Positions 35,436-44,359 of a stretch of DNA of 64,000 bases are shown in pieces. Position numbers and translations under genes: made by a program. Origin of the DNA: Halopelagius longus (GTDB lineage: Archaea > Halobacteriota > Halobacteria > Halobacteriales > Haloferacaceae); NCBI RefSeq assembly GCF_900100875.1, contig NZ_FNKQ01000001.1, positions 620,001 to 684,000 of the forward strand, read 5' to 3'. Within the stretch, counting starts at the first letter, position 1; each line of letters begins with the position of its first letter. The notes under the pieces are model-generated. The model did no database searches, was not told the DNA's origin, and saw only the letters and a list, made by a program, of their open reading frames with translations.

Positions 35436-36479
35436 TCAGTCGCTCCGCCGCGCGCCGGTTCCGCTCCGGTTCAACCCGTCGAGGAGAATCTCGCCGTCCT
35501 CGATGGGGACGCCCTCGTAGTCGTCTTCGTCGAGGAGGAGTGCGCCGTCCAAGTCGGCGTAGTCCAAGAGGGGCGCGAGGTGGCAGGCGGCGGCGATAGC
35601 GGCGTTCGACTCCACCATACAGCCGAGCATCACCTCAAGTCCGTGCGCGCGGGCGGCGTGGACCATCCGCCTCGCCTCCGAGAGGCCGCCGCACTTCATC
35701 AGTTTCAGGTTCACGATGTCCGTCCTGTCTGCGACGGCGGGCACGTCTTCGAGCGTCACGCAGGACTCGTCGGCCGCTATCGGGAGCGCGCTCCGTTCGT
35801 AGACGAACTTCAGCCCCTCGGGGTTCTCCGCGGGGACGGGTTGTTCGACGAACTCGACGCCGTACTCCGCGAGCATCTCGGACTTCCGGACCGCCTCGCG
35901 TGGCGTCCATCCCTCGTTTGCGTCCACGCGAATCGTCGCGTCGGGCGCGCTCTCCCGCACCGCCTCGACTATCTCCTCGTCGCGGTCGGTGCCGAGTTTC
36001 ACCTTCAAGACCGGGTAGCCCGCCTCGACGGCCGCCTCCGTCTTCTCTTCGATTCGCTCAGTCTCGTCTAATCCGATGGTGAAGGAGGTGGGCGGACAGT
36101 CGTCGGCGTCCAGTCCCCAGTGCCGGTAGAGGGGGAGGCCGAGGCGCTTTGCGGCCAAGTCGTGGAGGGCGATGCTGACCGCGGCGCGGGCCGCCGGGTT
36201 CCCGCCGACCGCCTCTTCCATCCGGCGTTCGATTCGCGCCGTCGCGTGGGCGTCGCCGACGGACTCGACTTCGCGCAGGAGGTCCGGCAGGACCGCTTCG
36301 ACGGTGTCGGCCGTCTCGCCGTAGTGCGCGGAGGGGGCCGCCGCGCCGACGCCCGTCATCCCGCCGTCGTCGGTGACGCGGACGACGACGTTCTCCGCGT
36401 CCGTCTGCGTCCCGCGGGCGATGGTGAACTCGTCGGCCAGCGGGTACGACACCCGCTCGAACTCCGTCGTCAGCGTCAT
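35436..36479 (-). CDS. Enolase-superfamily dipeptide epimerase / N-acetyl-D-glutamate racemase-like (DgcA)
   Basis: This 347-residue protein has the full muconate-lactonizing-type active site: Lys159 and Lys161 in LKVKLG, metal ligands Asp186 (RVDANEGW), Glu212 (FVEQPV) and Asp237 (AADES), and Lys262 in LKLMKCGG. Usual names are L-Ala-D/L-Glu epimerase or dipeptide epimerase. Because its first codon directly follows the stop of a DUF1611 (DgcN-like) gene, a role as N-acetyl-D-glutamate racemase in D-glutamate breakdown is the better guess. That pathway has been described in marine bacteria; assignment here is inference. Confidence 0.82.
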   Translation of the reverse strand: MTLTTEFERVSYPLADEFTIARGTQTDAENVVVRVTDDGGMTGVGAAAPSAHYGETADTVEAVLPDLLREVESVGDAHATARIERRMEEAVGGNPAARAAVSIALHDLAAKRLGLPLYRHWGLDADDCPPTSFTIGLDETERIEEKTEAAVEAGYPVLKVKLGTDRDEEIVEAVRESAPDATIRVDANEGWTPREAVRKSEMLAEYGVEFVEQPVPAENPEGLKFVYERSALPIAADESCVTLEDVPAVADRTDIVNLKLMKCGGLSEARRMVHAARAHGLEVMLGCMVESNAAIAAACHLAPLLDYADLDGALLLDEDDYEGVPIEDGEILLDGLNRSGTGARRSD

Positions 36480-37532
36480 CTACGTCTCCTCCAGCACCGC
36501 GTCCAGAATCTCGTCGGCGTCGAAGCGCACCGGGTCCGTCGCGGGCGCGCCGAGCGATTCGGAGTACGACTCGACGGCCTCGCGGGCGGCGTCGTCGCCC
36601 TCGACGCGGGAGGTGTTCAACGCGCCGGCGACGACGGACCCCTCGTGGACGGGCGCGGCGAGGTTCTCGTAGAGGTCCACGTACTCGGAGACGGGCGGTA
36701 TCTCGAACTCCTCGTAGCCGTGGATGGCCTCGCGCCCATCGACGTGACAGAGGACCATCGCGTCGGCCATCGCGCCGTGGAGGATGCCGCAGGTGACCGC
36801 GGAGTAGGCGGGGTGGGTGATGCTCCCCTGTCCCTCGACGAACAGCACGTCGTAGTCGTCGCCGACTTCCAGAATCATCTCCTCGACCGCACCGGCGGTG
36901 AAGTCGCTGACCACCCGGTCGATGGGATTGCCCCACCCCGCTATCATGATACCCGTCTGCCCCGTCGGAATGAACCCGGCGTCGATGCCGCGTTCGCGCG
37001 CCGCCTCGACGAGTTCCAAGGAGACGGTCATCTTCCCCACCGAGCAGTCGGTGCCGACGGTGAGAACCACGTCGGCGTCCACGTCGGCGGAGCGACCCTC
37101 CGCGACCGTCAGGTCGTCGTGGGGCTTCCGCACGTCGTTCAGTTCGACGCCGTGTTCGTCGGCGAGTTCGGCGAACTCCTCGTCCTCCGTGAGAAAGTAG
37201 TGCAGGCCCGCGATGACGTCGCACCCGCCTTCGATTGCGGTGCGCACGTCGTCGCGCCACGTCTCGTCGAACGCGCCGCCGATGGGGGAGATGCCGATAA
37301 GCAGGGCGTCGGCCTCGGGCGCGTCGTCCATCGAGGCGACGACCGGAACGTCCGGCAGGTCCCGGCGGTGGTCCGACGCCGAGGTGCCCGGGTTGTCTCT
37401 GTCGAGGACCGCCACCACGTCGTAGTCGGCGTACTTGAGGACGCCCGTGGCCGTCTTCGCCCGTTCGGGGAACTTCTCGTGCGCGAGGACGACGACCCGA
37501 GTCCGGTCGTCGCCGGTCCGTGCGGTACTCAT
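36480..37532 (-). CDS. DUF1611 / D-glutamate N-acetyltransferase-like protein (DgcN)
   Basis: The protein has 350 residues. The middle domain has a P-loop-like GTDCSVGKMTVSLEL, then FIPTGQTGIMIAGWGNPIDRV and VLFVEGQGSITHPAYSAVT, all typical of DUF1611. Bacterial DgcN of this family acetylates D-glutamate with acetyl-CoA. The gene abuts the DgcA-like gene with no gap and follows the Vms1-like gene by 52 bases on the same strand. The pairing DUF1611 plus dipeptide epimerase is the classic gene neighbourhood. The activity in archaea is unproven. Confidence 0.8.
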   Translation of the reverse strand: MSTARTGDDRTRVVVLAHEKFPERAKTATGVLKYADYDVVAVLDRDNPGTSASDHRRDLPDVPVVASMDDAPEADALLIGISPIGGAFDETWRDDVRTAIEGGCDVIAGLHYFLTEDEEFAELADEHGVELNDVRKPHDDLTVAEGRSADVDADVVLTVGTDCSVGKMTVSLELVEAARERGIDAGFIPTGQTGIMIAGWGNPIDRVVSDFTAGAVEEMILEVGDDYDVLFVEGQGSITHPAYSAVTCGILHGAMADAMVLCHVDGREAIHGYEEFEIPPVSEYVDLYENLAAPVHEGSVVAGALNTSRVEGDDAAREAVESYSESLGAPATDPVRFDADEILDAVLEET

Positions 37533-37584
37533 GGTAACCCCTGACGCGAAGGGCGGGCTTAATCTCCGGTGGTTCCGCGGCGAC

Positions 37585-38493
37585 TCAGAGGCGCGACAGG
37601 CGGGTGGTCCAGAACTCCCGGACGGCCTCCCGGAGCGCTTCCTCCGGTTCGCCGGAGGCGTCCACCGTCGCGCGGTGGTCGGCCAGTTCCTCGAACTCCC
37701 CGAGGACGGTTCGCTCCCCGAGGACGACCAGCGTATCGCTCTCGCCGTCGCCGTCCGCCGCGTGCGCCCGAAGCACCTCCTTCGAGCGCTCGAGGTGGTT
37801 CGACACCTGTTCGTCGCGCCGCCGTTCGAACCGCGCCTGCGAGAACCCGCCCTTGGAGTGGGCGTTCATCACGTCGGACTCCACGTCGTCTTCGAGGGTG
37901 ACCTCCTCGCCGTCGAAGCGCCCGAGTGCGAACAGGTCCGAGCGTACGAGGGCGACGCGGACGGTTCCCTCCGGTCGGAACCACGACCGCTCGATTCGGA
38001 ACGACGACCCCCACTCGTCGAACGCGGCGGGCGGCGTCGGCGGTTCGAGGACGGCGGAGACGACTCCGGCGTCGTCGGTGTAGACGAGACACGGCGCGGC
38101 GCGGCGGACGAGGGCCGCCCGTTCGCCGAGTGCCTCCTCCACCGACTCCGGCGGGTGTTCCTCGACCATCGCCGAGAGCGCACCCTCGGGGCCGGTGGCG
38201 ACCGAAACGAGGCGGGAGAGCACCTCCTCCAGTCTGTCGCCGCGCAGGTCCTCGGTGCCGCGGAACTCTACTTCGGCCTCGTCGTCTTCGGAGAGTCGCT
38301 CGACACGGTGTTCCAGTTCCTCGACCTGCGTTTCGAGGCGGTTCAGTTCCCGTTCGGCCTCCTGTCGTTCGCGGACGGCTTCGCTCCGCCGTTCCTCCTC
38401 GGCCTCGGCGCGGCGTTCGAGGTGTCGTTTCTCCTCCTGCAACTCCTCGATTCGCTCTTTCAGTTCCGCCCGCCCCAGCAACTCGTCCAGCAT
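37585..38493 (-). CDS. Vms1/Ankzf1-like peptidyl-tRNA hydrolase
   Basis: The 302-residue protein begins with a coiled coil (about residues 5-70) and continues with an eRF1-like domain. The segment VMNAHSKGGFSQARFERRRDEQ contains the glutamine loop that in Vms1/Ankzf1 and related archaeal proteins cleaves peptidyl-tRNA on stalled ribosomes. LVYTDDAGVVSAVLEPP before it fits the same fold. A role in ribosome rescue is inferred from the motif. The gene is upstream of the DgcN/DgcA-like pair, but a functional link is not evident. Confidence 0.72.
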   Translation of the reverse strand: MLDELLGRAELKERIEELQEEKRHLERRAEAEEERRSEAVRERQEAERELNRLETQVEELEHRVERLSEDDEAEVEFRGTEDLRGDRLEEVLSRLVSVATGPEGALSAMVEEHPPESVEEALGERAALVRRAAPCLVYTDDAGVVSAVLEPPTPPAAFDEWGSSFRIERSWFRPEGTVRVALVRSDLFALGRFDGEEVTLEDDVESDVMNAHSKGGFSQARFERRRDEQVSNHLERSKEVLRAHAADGDGESDTLVVLGERTVLGEFEELADHRATVDASGEPEEALREAVREFWTTRLSRL

Positions 38494-38727
38494 GCTTCGA
38501 CGCGCGAACTGGGGGCACTTCAGCGTTGCTTAGACTCGCCGCACGACGGCAGGAGAGAGCGTCCACCCGCGGCGTCGCGGACTCCCGTCGTTCACGTGCG
38601 GAAACAAACACGAACTCGAAGAGCGGGACCGACAGTTCGAATCGCTCCCGCTCCCTCTAGGGGAAACATATGTCCCTAATATTACTATTACGATTAATAC
38701 TTACATCTGGCACATCCACGTCCACGT

Positions 38728-38883
38728 ATGCCTCACGGGCAAGACGTCGAAGACGATACGGCGGATCACTCCTCCAAGTACGAGTGTCTCGAATGCGGCG
38801 CTATCGTCGAATCCGAGACCCATCCGGGCGAGTGCCCGGAGTGCGGCGGCGACTTCCAGAACCGGGCGAAATCGCTCGAATAA
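38728..38883 (+). CDS. Rubrerythrin-like zinc/iron ribbon protein
   Basis: A 51-residue frame encodes [19 protein letters not shown] followed by [32 protein letters not shown]. The two CxxC pairs (Cys20, Cys23 and Cys36, Cys39) form a rubredoxin-like knuckle of the kind called rubrerythrin-like in haloarchaea. Upstream (38655-38720) is the most A/T-rich stretch nearby (TAATATTACTATTACG), a plausible promoter. Glutamate dehydrogenase begins 22 bases after its stop, so the two may be co-transcribed. Redox or metal function is unproven. Confidence 0.8.
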   Translation: MPHGQDVEDDTADHSSKYECLECGAIVESETHPGECPECGGDFQNRAKSLE

Positions 38884-38905
38884 TCCCTTCTCTAACGCTT
38901 TCCCA

Positions 38906-40201
38906 ATGTCTCAAGACACCCCGTCGGCAGACGAACGTACTCGCCAATCCGTAGAAACGCCGCCGGAAACCGCGCTGGACACCGCGCGACACCAACTCAA
39001 CCAAGCCGCATCGTACCTCGACGTCGACCCGAACATCGTCGAACGACTCAACCACCCCGCGTCGGTCCACGAAGTGACGGTTCCGCTCGAACGGGACGAC
39101 GGCACCGTCGAGATGTTCCGAGGGTACCGCGCGCAACACGACAGCGTGCGAGGGCCGTTCAAGGGCGGTCTGCGCTTCCACCCCCACGTCGGTCGCGAGG
39201 AGTGCATCGGGTTGGCGATGTGGATGACGTGGAAGTGCGCGGTCGTCGACATCCCCTTCGGCGGTGCGAAAGGCGGCGTCGTCGTCAACCCGAAGGAGTT
39301 GAGCGACGACGAAACCGAGCGGTTGACCCGCCGCTTCACCAACGAACTGCGGAACGTCATCGGCCCCATGACGGACATCCCGGCGCCGGACATGGGCACC
39401 GACGCGCAGACGATGGCGTGGATTATGGACGCGTACAGCGTTCAGGAGGCCGAGACGATACCCGGCGTTGTGACGGGGAAACCGCCCGTCATCGGCGGCA
39501 GTAAGGGCCGAGAAGAAGCGCCCGGACGGAGCGTCGCCATCATCGCCCGAAAGTTACTCGACTACTACGACTACCCGATAGCGGAGACGACGGTGGCCGT
39601 GCAGGGGTTCGGAAGCGTCGGCGCGAACGCCGCCCGGTTGCTCGACGATTGGGGGGCGTCCGTCGTCGCCGTCAGCGACGTCAACGGCGCGGCCTACGAC
39701 CCCGACGGACTCGACACGCGCGCGATTCCCTCCCACAACGAGGAACCGGAGGCGGTGACGACCTACGCCGACGAGACCATCGGCAACGAGGAGATCCTGG
39801 AACTCGACGTGGACCTCCTGATTCCGGCGGCCATCGGGAACGTCATCACCGAGGACAACGCCGGGGACGTCGATGCGGACATGATCGTCGAGGGCGCGAA
39901 CGGACCGATAACGTTCGTCGCGGACTCGATTCTCGCCGAACGGGACGTCCCCGTCGTGCCCGACATCCTCGCGAACGCCGGCGGCGTGACGGTGAGTTAC
40001 TTCGAGTGGCTCCAGGACATCAACCGTCGCTCGTGGTCGCGCGACAGGGTGAACGAGGAACTCGAAGAGGAGATGCTCGCCGCGTGGAACGCCGTCCGGC
40101 GGGAGGTCGAAGAACGCGACGTTACGTGGCGCGACGGCGCGTACGTCGTCGCCCTCTCGCGGATAGCCGAGGCACACGAGAGCCGCGGACTCTGGCCGTA
40201 A
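38906..40201 (+). CDS. gdhA: Glutamate dehydrogenase, copy 1
   Basis: The 431-residue enzyme interconverts glutamate and 2-oxoglutarate plus ammonia with NAD(P). The catalytic region includes [11 protein letters not shown] and [17 protein letters not shown] (substrate lysines), and the cofactor fold shows [17 protein letters not shown]. Whether it prefers NAD or NADP is not decided by what I can see. A close paralogue lies at 57970-59277 on the other strand. The gene follows a rubrerythrin-like gene by 22 bases and ends before a convergent conserved protein. Confidence 0.94.
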   Translation: MSQDTPSADERTRQSVETPPETALDTARHQLNQAASYLDVDPNIVERLNHPASVHEVTVPLERDDGTVEMFRGYRAQHDSVRGPFKGGLRFHPHVGREECIGLAMWMTWKCAVVDIPFGGAKGGVVVNPKELSDDETERLTRRFTNELRNVIGPMTDIPAPDMGTDAQTMAWIMDAYSVQEAETIPGVVTGKPPVIGGSKGREEAPGRSVAIIARKLLDYYDYPIAETTVAVQGFGSVGANAARLLDDWGASVVAVSDVNGAAYDPDGLDTRAIPSHNEEPEAVTTYADETIGNEEILELDVDLLIPAAIGNVITEDNAGDVDADMIVEGANGPITFVADSILAERDVPVVPDILANAGGVTVSYFEWLQDINRRSWSRDRVNEELEEEMLAAWNAVRREVEERDVTWRDGAYVVALSRIAEAHESRGLWP

Positions 40202-40250
40202 GCGTCCGCTATCCGTCCCGAAGTCGTGAAAAGAACGGGTCGTGAGCGTG

Positions 40251-40601
40251 CTACGCCACGGCGGCGTCGTCGCCGAACTTGTAGCCCGAGTACCGGAGCA
40301 GTTCGGCCGCGCGTTCTCGCTTCGCGAGGAGGACGTCGCGGTCGTCCGGCAGGCCCTCGTCGGCGAACGAACTCGGGACGGCGAGCGTTCCCGACGGTAC
40401 GGACTCGTCCCCGAGGACGGGGATGTGCGTCCGCTCTAACTTCATGACGAGGGGCGCGTCTAGCGGTGTTACACCCTCGTCGGCGTACAACTCCTCGTTG
40501 ACTCTCTCGTGGTCCGTCCGGTGGATGGCGGGCACCTCACCGTCGTACGGTTCGACGTACAACCGGCCGAGGTAGTAGCCGCTCGAAAATTGCTCGAACA
40601 T
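40251..40601 (-). CDS. Haloarchaeal conserved protein (possibly DUF5802 family)
   Basis: The 116-residue soluble protein begins MFEQFSSGYYLGRLYVEPYDGEV and contains HERVNEELYADEGVTPLDAPLVMKL. I recall this type from haloarchaeal genomes as a conserved family without known function, possibly DUF5802. There are no cysteines or signal sequence. The gene ends 49 bases from the stop of the convergent glutamate dehydrogenase gene and 82 bases separate it from the upstream membrane protein. Confidence 0.65.
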   Translation of the reverse strand: MFEQFSSGYYLGRLYVEPYDGEVPAIHRTDHERVNEELYADEGVTPLDAPLVMKLERTHIPVLGDESVPSGTLAVPSSFADEGLPDDRDVLLAKRERAAELLRYSGYKFGDDAAVA

Positions 40602-40683
40602 CTGTGCGTGACCTTCTCACCCACGGACAGATATAAGACTTGTCGCCAACGCTTATGTCGGACCGCAAAAAGCGAAGACGCGA

Positions 40684-40977
40684 TCAGTCGTCGCCGCGGT
40701 CGCCGTTCGTCGCGCCGGTCATAGACCAGACGGCGGTGAGGCCGAGGACGACGGCGGGAAGCAACGGGAGGACGAGCAACGCCACGATGTACGGGACGCC
40801 GAACGACCCGAGGAACGTCGGGCGCAGGTAGATGAGTCCGGGGACGACGAGCGTACAGAACACTAGCACGACCACGAGTCCCCAGCCGGTTCGCCCGAAT
40901 CCCGAGGGTTCGGGCTCGTCCGTTACGGGTTCGCCGTCCGGACGGTGGACGTAGCCCCCGTCTTCGTCAGAGTTCAC
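40684..40977 (-). CDS. Two-helix membrane protein, unknown function
   Basis: The 97-residue protein has an acidic head (about 28 residues) and two hydrophobic segments (GLVVVLVFCTLVVPGLIYL and FGVPYIVALLVLPLLPAVVLG). The start is a GTG at 40977, which overlaps the end of the oxidoreductase gene by 11 bases; translation is therefore probably coupled. No family is recognised. Confidence 0.65.
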   Translation of the reverse strand: MNSDEDGGYVHRPDGEPVTDEPEPSGFGRTGWGLVVVLVFCTLVVPGLIYLRPTFLGSFGVPYIVALLVLPLLPAVVLGLTAVWSMTGATNGDRGDD

Positions 40978-42007
40978 TATCGGGGATTACGACCACCTTG
41001 CCAAAGCCCTCACGGTTCTCTATCATCTCGTGTGCGCGCGCCGTCTCGCTCATGGGAAGCACCTCGCGGATGCGCGGTTCGAAGGTGCCGTCCCAGACGC
41101 GTTCGAGGGCGTCGTCGGCCTGTCCGGGCGTCGCCATCGTCGAGCCGATGACCTGCAGTTGGTTCCAGAAGATGCGGTTCAGGCCCGCGCCGGGGTTCCC
41201 GCCGGTCGTCGCGCCGCAGGTGACGAGGCGGCCGCCCTTCCGCAGACTCTTCAGCGAGTCCTCGTACGTCGCCTCGCCGATGTGGTCCACGACGACGTCC
41301 ACGCCGCGCTTGTCGGTTATCTCGCGGATGCGCCCCGCGAACTCCTCCTCTTCGTAGTTGATGAGGTGGTCCGCGCCGCACTCTTCGGCGTACTCCAGTT
41401 TCTCGTCGGTGGAGGCGGTGGCGAACACCTCCGCGCCCGCGTAGTCGGCGATTTGGACCGCGGCGTGGCCGACGCCGCCCGAGGCGCCGTGGACGAGCAC
41501 TTTCTCGCCGGGGTCCACGTCGGCGCGGTCAACCAGCATGCGCCACGCCGTCTGGAACACGAGCGACGCCGACCCGGCGGTTTCCCACCTGACGCCCTCG
41601 GGGACGGGGACGAGGTTCTCCGCGGGGACGGCGGCGTACTCCGAGTGAACGCCGCGCACGTGCTCGCCGATGATGCGGAAGTCCGGTGCCAGCGTCGGGT
41701 CGCCGTGCCGGGAGAACTCGTCGTCGCCGTCGGCGACGCCCGCGACGAGGGCTACCCTGTCCCCCTCCTCGAAGCGCGTCACGCCCTCGCCGAGTTCGTC
41801 CACGACGCCGGCCATGTCGCTGCCGGGCACGTGCGGCATCTCCAAGTCGAGGCCGGGCAGTCCGCGCCGCGTCCAGACGTCGAGGTGGTTCAGCGCCGCC
41901 GCCTTCACGTCCACGACCACCTCGCCGCGGCCCGGTTCGGGGTCGGGGAACTCGCCGTACTCGATGACGTCTCGGTCGCCGTGCTCCGCGAATTGGACTG
42001 CCTGCAT
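40967..42007 (-). CDS. Zinc-type alcohol dehydrogenase / quinone oxidoreductase-like protein (MDR superfamily)
   Basis: The 346-residue protein starts MQAVQFAEHGDRDVIEYGEFPDPEPG, has KAAALNHLDVWTRRG and MPHVPGSDMAGVVDELG in the catalytic domain, and the NADPH-binding VLVHGASGGVGHAAVQIA. The usual GHE catalytic-zinc motif is replaced by GSD, and I see no structural-zinc cysteine cluster, so it is probably a zinc-free quinone-oxidoreductase-type enzyme. The substrate is unknown. Its 3' end overlaps the start of the downstream small membrane protein, and it is divergent from the MoaB-like gene (80 bases between starts). Confidence 0.85.
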   Translation of the reverse strand: MQAVQFAEHGDRDVIEYGEFPDPEPGRGEVVVDVKAAALNHLDVWTRRGLPGLDLEMPHVPGSDMAGVVDELGEGVTRFEEGDRVALVAGVADGDDEFSRHGDPTLAPDFRIIGEHVRGVHSEYAAVPAENLVPVPEGVRWETAGSASLVFQTAWRMLVDRADVDPGEKVLVHGASGGVGHAAVQIADYAGAEVFATASTDEKLEYAEECGADHLINYEEEEFAGRIREITDKRGVDVVVDHIGEATYEDSLKSLRKGGRLVTCGATTGGNPGAGLNRIFWNQLQVIGSTMATPGQADDALERVWDGTFEPRIREVLPMSETARAHEMIENREGFGKVVVIPDSEL

Positions 42008-42087
42008 ACGGGTCGTGTCGGGCGGGAACCACTAAATACCGCGCTCCGTCCGCACGATTTTCCCCCGTCCCGTCCGAACGTCCGCGT

Positions 42088-42702
42088 ATGAGCGACGGAC
42101 CACAGATGGACGCCGACCACGAGGCCGCCGCCCATCAAGACGACCGCGACGGAGACGAACACCACGACGAACACGATCACGACGACCACGAACACGACCA
42201 CCACCACGAACACGACGTCGAAACCGTCGGCGTCGGCGTCGTCACCATCTCCTCGACGCGTTCGCTCGACGACGACCCGGCGGGCGACGCCATCGTCGAG
42301 GCGTTCGACGAGGCGGGCCACGAGGTGGTCACGCGCCAACTCGTCGACGACGACTTCGACGGGATACAGGCGACCGTGGACAACCTCGTAGACCGGGAGG
42401 ACGTAGACGTCGTCGTCACCACCGGCGGCACGGGCGTGACGCCCGACGACGTGACCGTCGAAGCGGTGGACGACGTTCTCAGGAAGCGACTGCCGGGGTT
42501 CGGCGAACTGTTCCGCCGACTGTCGTACGAGGAGATAGGCACGCGCGTCGTCGGGACCTGCGCCGCCGCGGGCGTCTCCCGCGGAGTCCTCATCTTCTGT
42601 CTGCCCGGAAGCGAGAACGCCGTGCGCCTCGGCACCGAGGAGATCATCGTCCCCGAGGTGTCGCACCTCGTCGGACTGGCCTCCCGCGACGACGAGGAGT
42701 GA
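42088..42702 (+). CDS. MoaB/MogA-like molybdopterin protein with histidine-rich head
   Basis: The 204-residue protein has a MoaB/MogA core from about residue 46 (VGVGVVTISSTRSLDDD), with the molybdopterin-binding VVTTGGTGVTPDDVTVEAV and LPGFGELFRRLSYEE. MoaB-like proteins adenylylate molybdopterin before metal insertion. The first 44 residues hold twelve histidines among aspartates and glutamates, which would bind divalent metals. The known haloarchaeal relatives I can recall are shorter at this end. It converges on the amylase gene (18 bases between the stops). Confidence 0.82.
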   Translation: MSDGPQMDADHEAAAHQDDRDGDEHHDEHDHDDHEHDHHHEHDVETVGVGVVTISSTRSLDDDPAGDAIVEAFDEAGHEVVTRQLVDDDFDGIQATVDNLVDREDVDVVVTTGGTGVTPDDVTVEAVDDVLRKRLPGFGELFRRLSYEEIGTRVVGTCAAAGVSRGVLIFCLPGSENAVRLGTEEIIVPEVSHLVGLASRDDEE

Positions 42703-42720
42703 CCCGCCGCGGCCGTACGG

Positions 42721-44217
42721 TCAGGGCGGCGCGTAGAACACCCACGACTCCGCGGGGACGGTCACGTCCACGTCCCCGTTTCCGTCGGTCGTCACGTCGC
42801 CCGCGTTGCCGCTGTAGTCGTTGAGCGTCTGGTTCGTCCACGAGGTGGAGACGCGCTGAGTGTGGGACCCGTTCGGGTCGTTGTTGATGCCGACGAGGAG
42901 GTTGTTGGCCCGTTCGTAGACTGCGAGATTCGACGACGCGTGCCGCCAGCGCAACTCGCCGCCGCAGAGGTTCTCGCGGACCCACACCATGTTGTTGATG
43001 GCGCTGTCGTCGAGTATCTCGGTCGGATAGAGGTTGTACACCATCGGGACGCCCTCCGTCGTGAGGACGAAGGCGTGAGCGAGGTGGTACTGCGACGGCG
43101 CGCCCTCGTCGTGGTTCTGCACGAACGGGTGGGCGTGCCACGGGTCTTGGGCGACCAACCCGGCGCCCTGCAGTCGGCTCATGTCGCCCTCCTCGAACAC
43201 CGATTCGAGGACGAAGTACAGCGGGTAGTCGAAGGCGTCCATGCCCGTATCGACGTACGTCTGCACGTAGTCGAGGCTCCCGCTGTACACCTCGCCGATG
43301 CGGGCCATCCCGAGTTCGTCGGCCTTCGGGTTCGCGTGGTCGCGCCAGTACTTCTCTTCGACGTGCTTGACCGCGTCGAAGCGGTACCCGTCCGCGCCCG
43401 TCGCGGCTATCTTCTCCATGTAGGCCATCAGTTCGCTCCGGACGTACGACGAGGTGGACGACTCGTACTGCGCGAGGTCGGGTAGGCCGAGGAGTTCGCC
43501 GTGTTCGACCTGGTGGTCGTCGTTCCAGTCGTCGATGCTCCCCACGTCGTGGTGGAAGTCGTCGTAGGAGAAGCGCGGGAACTCGTAGTCGTGGCCCGTC
43601 GCCATGTGGTTCATCACGCAGTCGACGTACACCTCCAACCCCTGTGCGTGCGCCTCGTCCACCAGATTCCGGAGGTCCGCCTCCGTGCCGAACTCGCTGT
43701 CGAACGTGGTGAAATCGACCGGCTGGTACCCCAACGGCGGGTCGTTCCGGCCGTTCTGCTCCGACCACGAGATGTCGCTTCGCTGCGGCGCCTGAATCCA
43801 CACCGCGTCGTACCCCCGGTCGGCCACCGTCGAGAGGTTCTCCGTGATGGTCGGCCACGTCTCGTGGAAGTACTGAAAGTGAGCCGGTTCGCCCGAGGCG
43901 GCCGCGCTCCGTCCCGCGAACGCGCGAATAGACGCCGCGAGTCCGGTCGCCGAGAGCGCTCCGAGGAACGTCCGCCGCGTCAGCGCCGACCGACCCGTCT
44001 CGTCGTCGGACTCGCCCCCTCCCTCGGTCGTCTCCGCCGACCGCCCGCCGCCGACGGCGGCCGCCCGCGCCGTCCCGTCGGCGTCGGCGTTCGATGGGCT
44101 GTCCTCCGAGACGTGCGCGTCGCCGTTTCGGGCCGCGCGGCGCGCGGCCTCTCGTTCCGACGCGCGTCGCCGCCGTCTCTCCGTCGTCTCGTCCGAACGT
44201 GTACTATGAGTTACCAT
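42721..44217 (-). CDS. Tat-exported alpha-amylase (GH13)
   Basis: The 498-residue glycosidase cleaves alpha-1,4-glucans outside the cell. GH13 motifs are VDCVMNH, GYRFDAVKH (nucleophile Asp281), IGEVYSG (Glu309 acid/base) and FVQNHDEG (Asp370). The twin-arginine signal LTRRTFLGALSATGLAASI starts only at residue 79; about 78 charged residues precede it and contain no alternative ATG. A hydrophobic cleavage region SAAASGEPAHF follows. The C-terminal beta domain ends WVFYAPP. The length is typical for a single-domain amylase apart from the head. The gene is divergent from ilvD. Confidence 0.9.
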   Translation of the reverse strand: MVTHSTRSDETTERRRRRASEREAARRAARNGDAHVSEDSPSNADADGTARAAAVGGGRSAETTEGGGESDDETGRSALTRRTFLGALSATGLAASIRAFAGRSAAASGEPAHFQYFHETWPTITENLSTVADRGYDAVWIQAPQRSDISWSEQNGRNDPPLGYQPVDFTTFDSEFGTEADLRNLVDEAHAQGLEVYVDCVMNHMATGHDYEFPRFSYDDFHHDVGSIDDWNDDHQVEHGELLGLPDLAQYESSTSSYVRSELMAYMEKIAATGADGYRFDAVKHVEEKYWRDHANPKADELGMARIGEVYSGSLDYVQTYVDTGMDAFDYPLYFVLESVFEEGDMSRLQGAGLVAQDPWHAHPFVQNHDEGAPSQYHLAHAFVLTTEGVPMVYNLYPTEILDDSAINNMVWVRENLCGGELRWRHASSNLAVYERANNLLVGINNDPNGSHTQRVSTSWTNQTLNDYSGNAGDVTTDGNGDVDVTVPAESWVFYAPP

Positions 44218-44328
44218 AGCACGAGTTACGTACTATTACTTCACGGATATACCTAATGGACGATAATGCTGAATGAACGCTCGCGGCGCCGGTGAACCGA
44301 CTCGCGAAAACGGTTGCGGTTCGGTGTC

Positions 44329-44334
44329 TTTTAA
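44329..44334 (+). promoter_or_regulatory. TATA-like box of ilvD
   Basis: TTTTAA is centred 28 bases before the ATG at 44360. This supports that start over the longer open frame from 44273. Confidence 0.5.
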
Positions 44335-44359
44335 GCCGGTCGGGAAGCAACGACGGGAT

